Source of the DNA: Marsupella aquatica | Lineage: Eukaryota > Marchantiophyta | Direction of reading: 5' to 3' | Assembly (NCBI GenBank): GCA_973895155.1 | Contig: OZ316895.1 | Coordinates: forward strand, 6,262,001-6,326,000 | DNA length: 64,000 nucleotides | In this document: positions 56,690 through 64,000 of the stretch, one piece after another | Position numbering within the stretch: the first letter of the stretch is position 1 | Layout: the number at the start of each line of letters is the position of its first letter | Notes under the pieces: model-generated | Told to the model about the DNA's origin: nothing | The model's database searches: none | Seen by the model: only the letters and a program-made list of their open reading frames with translations | Program-made: the position numbers and the translations under genes

Positions 56690-57146
56690 TGTTGAGCATA
56701 GACGACGATCGCAACGGCAAGCCCATGAACCATCCAACGCACAATAGTCGACACAAGAGATACGTGGTTCACCTCCTTGAGGCTACGTCCACGGGAACAC
56801 ACAAGAGAGCTTTACTGAACTCTAAGCCCGTCGGCTATACCGAGTCTCCACTGTGTAAGCTCTCCCTATCTCTCAAGTGGCTCCATAACAATGAGCCTTG
56901 GTTCTACCTCTCCAAGCACACATGCCTCTTATGATATAGTGTGCAACTTAGTTGTACCTAACCACATAGTTGTACCTAATCACGTAGTTGTACCTAACCA
57001 CATAGTTGTACCTAATCACGTAGTTGTACCTAACCACATAGTTGTACCTAATCACGTAGTTGTACCTAACCACGTAGTTGTACCAACCCACGTTGTTGTA
57101 TCAACCACGTCATACCTAACCTAGACGTAAGAGTAAATACCCAACA
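56690..57146 (-). repeat. 3' LTR of the young copia element
   Basis: It begins TGTTGAGCATAG and ends ACCCAACA, identical in length to the 5' LTR. It contains the tandem array at 56950-57085. Confidence 0.96.
56950..57085. repeat. LTR tandem array, 18-bp unit, seven copies
   Basis: Units alternate between AACCACATAGTTGTACCT and AATCACGTAGTTGTACCT, giving a 36-bp higher-order period. The same array occurs in the other LTR with one unit changed. The old family member's LTR lacks the array. Confidence 0.9.
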
Positions 57147-57160
57147 ATCTTCCCCTTGAC
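57147..57160 (-). other. Polypurine tract of the young copia element
   Basis: The minus strand reads AGTCAAGGGGAAGAT immediately before the 3' LTR. Confidence 0.85.
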
Positions 57161-57337
57161 TCTGGTCTAGGGGAGAGTAATACTGCCAATGTATATGATC
57201 CCTCAGCGGGAAGTTCTGGACAGAAACCAAACCGGTTTCCCTCTCTAACTAGAGCAAACCAGAACTAAGCCGTAGCCTAATACATAGGAATGAGGAAGAG
57301 CATATATCAGTAATTACAATGAATGTTTAAGAAAACT

Positions 57338-60300
57338 CTACTTGTGATGCAATTGCAAAACCTGCAATACGTCACGGTGTCTAGAGAAACTCTCCAAAGG
57401 AATCACTTTGGTAAATGCGTCAGCCGGGTTGAGTTTACCATCAATCTTGACTAGCTCAAACAAATTATCAGACACAGTCTGCCTGATAAAATAGTACCTG
57501 ACGTCAATGTGCTTCACTTTGCTGTCCATCACCTGGTTCACAGCAAGGTGGAGCGCACTTTGACTATCACAATGGAGCTTCACATTCCCCTGTGGCAATC
57601 CCATTTCAGTGATAAGTCTATCCAACCAAATCGCTTCCTTTGCTGCTTCCGCAGCTGCAACATACTCCGCTTCTGTAGTAGACTGAGCAATACACTTCTG
57701 CAAAGTAGACCTCCAACTTATGCATCCACCGCCAAGTGTGAACACGTATCCTGTTGTTGATCTCCTTCGGTCCAAATCTTGTCCATAGTCAGAATCTACA
57801 TAGCCAATCAATGATCTAGCATTCTTTGCATTCGCATCAAATAAAAGACCATGATCCACGGTACCCTTCAAGTACCTGATAATCCACTTCACTGCTTCCC
57901 AGTGTACCTTCCCTGGATTCGACATGTACCTGCTCACCTTGCCCATAGCCATGGCAAGATCAGGTCTAGTGCAAGTCATCAAACACATGAGACTCCCCAC
58001 TGCCTTGTCATATGGAACCTTTGACATCAACCCCTTCTCTGTGTCATCCGTAGGACAGAACGCTGATGATAACTTGAAGTGTGGAGCCAACGGGGTACTT
58101 ACTGGCTTGCTATTCTCCATGTTGAACCTTGCAATTACCTTCCTCGCATAACTGCTCTGCGTCAACCATAGCTTGCCAGCCTCCAAGTCCCTAGTGATCT
58201 TCATACCCAAAATCCTCTTAGCTGGCCCTAAGTCCTTCATCTTAAACTCTGCACTAAGCAGTGCCTTGAGCTTAACAATCTCAGACCTATCCTTGGCTGC
58301 AATTAGCATGTCATCCACATAAAGTACTAAAACAATGAACCCAAAGACAACATTCTTCACCGGTTTCAAATACACACAAGGGTCAAATACACTTCTGTGA
58401 AAACCTTGTGACCGAATCCAATCGTCAAACCGCTTGTTCCACTGTCTTGGTGACTGCTTCAACCCATACAAGGATTTCAGCAATCTGCAAACAAATTCCG
58501 TCTGTCCTCTCTTCACAAAACCTAGCGGTTGTCTCATGAAGATCACCTCTTCCAATGTGCCATAGAGGAAAGCTGTGACAACATCCATCTGATCTAGGAG
58601 CAGACCAAACATTACAACAAGTACACACAATAGTCGTATTGTAGAGTACTTAGCAACTGGTGAGAAGACCTCATTGTAATCCACACCTTTCTCTTGTGTG
58701 AATCCCTTTGCTACCAATCTAGCCTTGTAGACCTTCGATCCACCTCCTATGGAATTATCCTTCAGCTTGTAAATCCACTTGCTATCCACCACTTGCTGAC
58801 CCTTAGGCAGCTTAACAAGCTCCCAAGTTTTGTTGTCCTTTAGTGACTGCATCTCCGTTTGCATTGCTGCAGTCCACTTCTGCTTCTCTTTTGAAGCACT
58901 TGCCTCATGAAATGAAGAAGGTTCTCCTTCTTCCAAAATTAACGCATCACCCTCATCATCAGCTGTAAAATCATCCTCTTGCAGTTGAGATGAATCAACC
59001 CACTGTCCATACCTTGATGGAGCGCGTACAGTGCGACCAGATGTTCTTCTAGCCGATGACTCCGGTTGATCTGCGTGTGCTGGTACAATTTGAAGCTCAA
59101 CAGCATCCACTTGTTGCTCACCAGCATCAACAAACTCCTCTGGTTCCTCTGGCACAGGAACCAGCTCCATAATTGGAGCAACTCCTTCTCTCCGGTCATG
59201 CACCTCATAACCAATCTCCCCCTCAACGAGATCCGGGATAGGAGATTTTCCTTTGTCAGTACGGGAGACCTGAGTATTCTCCCCCTCCTTCAATAATCTG
59301 GATTCATTGAAGGAAACATCCCTACTGACAACGAGCTTACAGGCAATAGGATCCCATAGCCTATAGGCTTTCACACCACTCTGGTACCCAAGAAAAACAC
59401 ATTTCCTGGAGGTAGGATCCAACTTGGTCCTATTCTGCTTTGGTGTGAGAGCATATGCATCACTTCCAAAAATTACCAAGCCATGATAGTCTGCTTGCCG
59501 CTTATAGCGCATCTCAAACGGCGTTTTGAAATTGATAGCACTAGAAGGAGAAAGATTTACCAAATAAGCTGCGGGATTGACAGCTTCTGCCCAAAATTCT
59601 TGTGGTAAACCTGATTGGCTCAACATACTCCGTGACCGCTCCAACAGTGTCCGATTGAGCCTCTCAGCGACACCATTCTGCTGCGGAGTATAAACTGTGG
59701 TGAGATGGCGAGTTATCCCCTGTTCTGAACAGTACTCTTCAAATTCCATTGAAGTGTACTCCCCGCCGTTGTCTGACCTCAGACTCTTCACCCTTGTATC
59801 CAAACACTTGATCGTGTTTCCAGTCTGATTCTCCACCTGGGCCTTCCACTTCTTAAAAATGGACAAGACATTAGACTTATGCGTCATGAAATAAATCCAC
59901 ACAAATCTTGAGTAATCATCAATAAATGATACATAGTACAACTTTCCAGAGTGTGAGGGAGTCGGGGATGGACCCCACACGTCACTATGTATGTACTGAA
60001 GAACCGCTTTGGAACGATGAGTTCCAACACCAAAAGCACGACGACGCTGCTTTCCAAGAATGCAATGCTCACAAAACTCTAATTTACAAGATTGCAAATC
60101 AGAAATGAGTCCATTCTTCCGTAAGATAGCCAAACCCTTCTCACTCATGTGGCCTAGCCGTGAATGCCACAGTTGAGTCATCTCCTCGTGAGACTTGGTT
60201 ACATTGGCCTCTCCACATACAGTATTGCCTTGTAACACATACAAATTCTTTTGTCTACTCCCCTTCAAAATCACTGTCTCTCCCGACCTGACTTGAAGTT

Positions 60301-60510
60301 CACCATCAATAACGCTCCATTGATGACCATTTGAATCCAACACACCAAGTGAAATCAAATTCTTACGCATGCCAGGTACATACCTGACTCCGGACACTGT
60401 GCGCACAGCGCCATCAAACATTTGAATCTTCACAGACCCAATTCCCTCAATTTGACAGGAGTGATCATTTCCCATCAGAACTGAACCGTTTGAAACAGAG
60501 TAAGAACTGA
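57338..60510 (-). CDS. Copia pol: integrase, reverse transcriptase, RNase H
   Basis: This uninterrupted frame carries the replication enzymes. Numbering is from the Met of the longest frame at 60721, whose first 70 residues lie in the wrong phase relative to gag. GAG-pre-integrase is at about 182-235, with zinc ligands His186, His191, Cys217 and Cys220. The integrase core runs from 245 with Asp247, Asp317 (in SDNGGEY) and Glu353, an exact D..D35E spacing. RT runs from about 645 (VVDSKWIYKLKD) with the catalytic YVDDM at 801-805. RNase H follows, with Asp976 in YVDSDYG, Glu1017/1019 in STTEAEY and Asp1052 in HCDSQSAL. It ends LQLHHK. Everything essential from integrase onward looks intact. The protease start is in the other phase, upstream of the A-run at 60511-60516. 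Confidence 0.95.
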
Positions 60511-60611
60511 AAAAACTCACGAATGTAACAAATATGAAAAGAGCAAGCACAATCAAGAATCCACACATCATCTGCTCTCCTAGATGACATGCACAGGGCA
60601 TACCCCCGGCT
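60511..60611 (-). pseudogene. Copia protease start, in gag phase behind a stop
   Basis: In the frame of gag, beyond its TGA, the minus strand reads DDVWILDCACSFHICYI. This corresponds to the copia protease active site, where WILDSG or WILDSA is usual. The aspartate is kept but the next residues are Cys-Ala. The reading then needs a one-base shift at the run of six A (plus strand) at 60511-60516 to enter pol. The old copy has a shorter run there, so an insertion is likely. Confidence 0.75.
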
Positions 60612-61469
60612 TCATAAAACATACTCATCATTGAGTAAATCAGCTTCTCCATCAGCCCTAGCCACATTTGCCGATGAAGTTTCCGCTGCCTTTCCCTTAC
60701 AGTCTCGCTTGAAGTGTCCAACTTGGTTGCACTTCCAACATGTCACTTGCCTCCTCTGAGGGGATTTACCCTTGGACTTAGATCTGGATTTAGATCTAAA
60801 CTGGGTTCTACGGTCCCCAGTTGGTCGCTGCATACTCCTCCCACGGTTAACATTGAGGGCAGCACCAGATGATGAAGGCTGTGACGTGATGTGCATCTTC
60901 TGCTGAAGATCATCACTAAGCAGAGAACTTACCACGTCATTGTATGAAATGGTATCCCTATCACGATGCAACAACACTCGTGATAGGGACTGGTAAGATG
61001 GAGGCAATGAACTAAGAAGCTGCAGAGCCTTCGTCTCATCATTCAAAGTCTCCCCAAGGTTTTCCAAGTCAACGACCATGTCGTTGAAAGCATCCACATG
61101 GTCTTGCAACTTCGTACCAGATTCCTTCATCCTGAAACTCATCAGTTTGTAGGAAGTGTAGAGCCAGTTTGACAACTCCTTGCGGTGATACTTGCTCTGC
61201 AATTCCGCAAACAAGGACATGCAATCCTTATGTGCACCTAACTGCTTGATGATGGGAGGCATGAGATAGAGTGTAACACACCACACTCCCTGCTCCTGCA
61301 TGCGGTCCCATTGTTTCTCATCAACATCGTCTTCACGAGGGCTCAGCAGTTGGCCCATCCCTGACGCATAAAGCACTCCCTTCACCTGCTTCTCCCATAG
61401 CAAGTAGTCAGAGCGCCCATCATACTTTGTCACTTCATACTTGGGTCCCCCAAGCTTGAAAGTCCCCAT
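60612..61469 (-). CDS. Copia Gag with zinc knuckle
   Basis: Gag packages the element RNA. I start at the ATG at 61467-61469 (MGTFKLGGPKYEV), giving 285 residues, because the following VTKYDGRSDYLLWEKQV is the usual copia gag opening. Upstream in frame there is only a non-ATG extension. The central part shows LYLMPPIIKQLGAHKDCM, then LQDHVDAFNDMVVDLENLG and LLSSLPPSYQSLSRVLL, matching UBN2/gag-polypeptide families. A basic segment (SKSRSKSKGKSPQRRQ) precedes the perfect CX2CX4HX4C knuckle CWKCNQVGHFKRDC. The frame ends LLNDEYVL then TGA. Relatives commonly continue in frame into protease at this point. Confidence 0.93.
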   Translation of the reverse strand: MGTFKLGGPKYEVTKYDGRSDYLLWEKQVKGVLYASGMGQLLSPREDDVDEKQWDRMQEQGVWCVTLYLMPPIIKQLGAHKDCMSLFAELQSKYHRKELSNWLYTSYKLMSFRMKESGTKLQDHVDAFNDMVVDLENLGETLNDETKALQLLSSLPPSYQSLSRVLLHRDRDTISYNDVVSSLLSDDLQQKMHITSQPSSSGAALNVNRGRSMQRPTGDRRTQFRSKSRSKSKGKSPQRRQVTCWKCNQVGHFKRDCKGKAAETSSANVARADGEADLLNDEYVL

Positions 61470-62786
61470 CTTCTTCTTTACCGTGAGCTCCGGTAGTAGT
61501 ACTGCTTCCTCCACCACACGCCGCACCGGTGATGGTATCGGTGTCACGTGCTCTTCCTCCTGCTCCTCTCTCTACCCCTGAAACCTCCGCGGTGATCCTC
61601 GTGCTTCAAGTTCCACGTCTTCGAAAAACTCCTCCGAATCACTCATATGAGAAAGTCACAAAAAATGTTGTTTTTCACAACTTCTCAAAAAACTCGAAAC
61701 TCAACATCGCCGCGTAGCCCACAAAGCTAGGAGTCCAATACTGAAAACCAAAATCAAAATCGAAATTTGACGGAAAAGTTATTCAAATTTCGGTCGAGGT
61801 GGGTAAAACCTTGGGAAACTCCCCCGTTTTGACCACCTCAGGGAATAACCGAAATACCAAGTACAACCCGTTGTCGGAATTGCGATGTGATTGGTGCGCT
61901 GCATTGCCAACTTCAATGGCTACGACCTCGCCGAAAAATAACCAAAAAAGTTACCGTTCGGCGGATGAAATCTTTGTCGGACGATCAAAAAATAGCTCTC
62001 TGGTTTTTTGGAATATTCTATGACCCTTGTACAGGCCCTGTGGGAATTTTGGAAGAACAATCGAGGGGCTGACATGTGTCCTCGAACCCCCAAAACCCCC
62101 TACCACCCTTCGTCGTCGAAATCTGGTCGCGCGCGCAGAAAATACACACGGCAGAATGTACCCCTCGACACCAAACGCAAGATATCTCACTCGGGTTTTG
62201 ACAAAATCAAGATCCGATTTCAGATTTGGAAACTAGACTCCGAGGCGATGAAGATCGATATAAGAAGCACCCAAAACGAGGAAAGAACGAGAGAGAAAAA
62301 AATTGGTAAAGATGACAGATTTCTCTCAATTGCCATAGCCAATTTCGAATCAGTTTTTCAAAGAGAAAAAAATGGTACCTTGTCAACAACGAATGTTGAT
62401 CAATTGCACTTGGTGCCGTCACCAAGTCCAACAAGGTAATTGATTTTGCTTAGCCTTCCTCTTTGCATCAAAGAGCCAATCCCGGACTCAAAAACAATCG
62501 TCTTGCCTCAATCTCTCCGTTGAGTCAAAACACTTGATGCTTCTCCCTCCGAGTCGATTGCCAACTTTCTTCACAAAATCCAGAACGACGAAAACTTAGA
62601 TCTCTCTGCACCACGAGCTCCGTTCAACGATTTCTTCACACCGTTAGAAAGCTCTTGCCCTGATCTATCCGTTGAGCCCATAAACTCCAAGTTCCATGCG
62701 ATGGAACTCTGGAAAATCCACCAACACTCAACGCTGGAAAAACCGTCATGAAATCCCGTCACGAACACACGTCACCTCCCAAGCAT
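61470..62786 (-). other. Untranslated leader of the young copia element
   Basis: About 1.3 kb between the primer site and gag, with no conserved frame. It should contain packaging signals. Its right part (about 62460-62786) is closely similar to 13640-14145 of the old copy, including AACTTTCTTCACAAAATCCA. Confidence 0.7.
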
Positions 62787-62798
62787 GCTCTGATACCA
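62787..62798 (-). other. tRNA-iMet primer binding site of the young copia element
   Basis: The minus strand reads TGGTATCAGAGC two bases inside the 5' LTR, complementary to the 3' end of initiator methionine tRNA. Confidence 0.92.
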
Positions 62799-62800
62799 AT

Positions 62801-63257
62801 TGTTGAGCATAGACGACGATCGCAACGGCAAGCCCATGAACCATCCAACGCACAATAGTCGACACAAGAGATACGTGGTTCACCTCCTTGAGGCTACGTC
62901 CACGGGAACACACAAGAGAGCTTTACTGAACTCTAAGCCCGTCGGCTATACCGAGTCTCCACAGTGTAAGCTCTCCCTATCTCTCAAGTGGCTCCATAAC
63001 AATGAGCCTTGGTTCTACCTCTCCAAGCACACATGCCTCTTATGATATAGTGTGCAACTTAGTTGTACCTAACCACATAGTTGTACCTAATCACGTAGTT
63101 GTACCTAACCACATAGTTGTACCTAATCACGTAGTTGTACCTAACCACGTAGTTGTACCTAATCACGTAGTTGTACCTAACCACGTAGTTGTACCAACCC
63201 ACGTTGTTGTACCAACCACGTCATACCTAACCTAGACGTAAGAGTAAATACCCAACA
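62801..63257 (-). repeat. 5' LTR of the young copia element
   Basis: It is 457 bp, begins TGTTGAGCATAG and ends ACCCAACA. Compared with the 3' LTR it differs at one base near 62961, one in the tandem array and one near the array's right edge. Confidence 0.96.
63062..63196. repeat. LTR tandem array, 18-bp unit, right copy
   Basis: Seven units as in the left LTR; the fifth unit is AACCACGTAG here and AACCACATAG in the left copy. Confidence 0.9.
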
Positions 63258-63262
63258 CATGC

Positions 63263-63632
63263 AACAACATAAAACATCAAACTCAGTTTGCTCAACATGC
63301 AATGACTTAATCAGAGCATGAAAAGAACTATCCTAGTGCTTGGGGACACCATGCAACATTGAACACAAATGTCCACCTTTTTGTGTGGCATCGTACAATT
63401 TTTTTGAGTGAGTGAGTGAGTGGCAGGGTAGAACAAGCTTATTGAAGGGCTGCACTTGGCCGGTTTAAAAAAATAAAACTTCTGCTCTTTTTTGTGTATA
63501 TTGCGCTTGGAGGAGAAAAAAAAAAAAAAATCAGTGTGCGGTAGTGGTTAAAACTTTCACATGTGTACTGTGCATCATCACTGAAATACTATTTGTACAA
63601 AGAGTGAACATGCATGGTAGTCAATAAAACCT
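63263..63632. other. No gene; simple repeats
   Basis: It contains a TGAG run at about 63404-63422 and fifteen A at 63516-63530, followed by sequence ending GTAGTGGTTAAAAC that is weakly SINE-like. No protein is seen. Confidence 0.5.
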
Positions 63633-63724
63633 GTTCACCCTTGAAATGCATGAAATTATGGGACTAAAAGTGGTAACTTGTTCACCCTTGAGAATGCATG
63701 AAATTCTGTGACTGAAAGTGGTGG
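63633..63724. repeat. 46-bp tandem duplication
   Basis: Two adjacent copies, each with TTGTTCACCCTTGA, ATGCATGAAATT and AAAGTGGT. Confidence 0.85.
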
Positions 63725-64000
63725 ACTATGAGATGGAGGCCTGTGGGATGAGGGTATTTAGCTATGGGCTGGAGATTGGTGGGCTACAGGATGGAGACCA
63801 GAGAGCTAGAATATGAGGGGCAGAGGGCTATGGGATGGAGGCCAAAAAGATATGAGCTGGAGCTCCAAGGTCTGTAGGGGAGGCCGGAGAGCTATGGGAT
63901 GGAGGTGTGAGGACTATTGCCCTTTTGGCAAGAGGGCTTATGGGATGAAGGTGTGAGGACTATTGCCTTTTTGGCAAGAGGGCCATATGGGATGGAAAGT
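63725..64000. repeat. GGGATGGAGG-rich tandem repeats running off the window
   Basis: The word TATGGGATGGAGG or a variant recurs through the segment. From 63895 a 46-47-bp unit (GTGTGAGGACTATTGCC, then TTTTGGCAAGAGGGC) is present twice with the start of a third. The array probably continues past 64000. Confidence 0.8.

Larger units (their letters stand above)
56690..63257 (-). mobile_element. Young Ty1/copia LTR retrotransposon, full length
   Basis: On the minus strand the order is 5' LTR (62801-63257), tRNA-iMet primer site, leader, gag, protease, integrase, RT, RNase H, polypurine tract and 3' LTR (56690-57146). Integrase before RT defines Ty1/copia. The two 457-bp LTRs differ at only three positions that I can find. 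The 5-bp duplication CATGC flanks the element at 56685-56689 and 63258-63262. A TGA at the end of gag and an extra base in an A-run at 60511-60516 separate gag and protease from the rest of pol. The insertion is recent. The same family left the old copy at 8214-14501. Confidence 0.97.

Noticed and set aside
56891-57124. Reading frame of repeated VVPNHV units in the copia LTR (also 63002-63235)
   Set aside because: It is the 18-bp LTR array read as protein; the unit length divisible by three keeps any phase open. There is no conserved start and no such protein in copia elements.

Overview
The window looks like nuclear DNA from a green plant, probably a transposon-rich, gene-poor genome. The evidence is GT..AG introns of 0.1-1 kb, a plant-type glycosyltransferase family 90 gene, tRNA-iMet-primed Ty1/copia elements, Ty3/gypsy and CACTA elements, and short plant-telomere-type motifs. 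I cannot name the species; a non-seed plant or a charophyte relative is a guess. A 100-base run of N at 54036-54135 is a scaffold gap.

Layout, left to right. 1-7755: a Ty3/gypsy retrotransposon read on the minus strand, with its left LTR cut by the window edge; its genes carry a few stops and frame changes. 7756-8213: a GC-rich orphan segment. 8214-14501: an old, truncated and rearranged Ty1/copia copy with an inverted integrase piece, a MITE and a foreign GC-rich block. 14896-15148: a small fold-back element. 16970-22471: the only host-gene territory I can support. It holds a five-exon GT90 (rumi/KDELC-like) gene on the minus strand, predicted at 502 residues, with a weakly supported neighbour just downstream. 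23-35 kb: long non-coding sequence with tandem duplications and palindromes. 35982-37039: a hAT-like non-autonomous element with a perfect 8-bp target duplication. 38.1-38.8 kb: remains of a probable MULE transposase.

39485-49383 is a complete 9.9-kb CACTA (En/Spm) transposon bounded by TIRs and a GGA target duplication. It carries a Tnp2-like transposase gene, now broken, and a second multi-exon TnpA-like gene. Upstream of these are two unusual passenger reading frames, one BRCT-like and one F-box-like. I consider this the most interesting object in the window.

49.4-56.6 kb: a possible unknown pseudogene, three more copies of the hAT-like MITE family, about 1 kb of almost pure A+T, duplicated segments and the assembly gap. 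56690-63257: a young Ty1/copia element on the minus strand with 457-bp LTRs differing at three sites and a CATGC target duplication. Its pol frame is long, but a stop and a 1-bp frame change separate it from gag. 63258-64000: short tandem repeats.

The sequence is therefore a nested record of transposition. At least five members of one 8-bp-TSD MITE family sit in it, one inside the old copia copy. The young and old copia copies belong to one family, so the young one serves as a reference for reading the damage in the old one.
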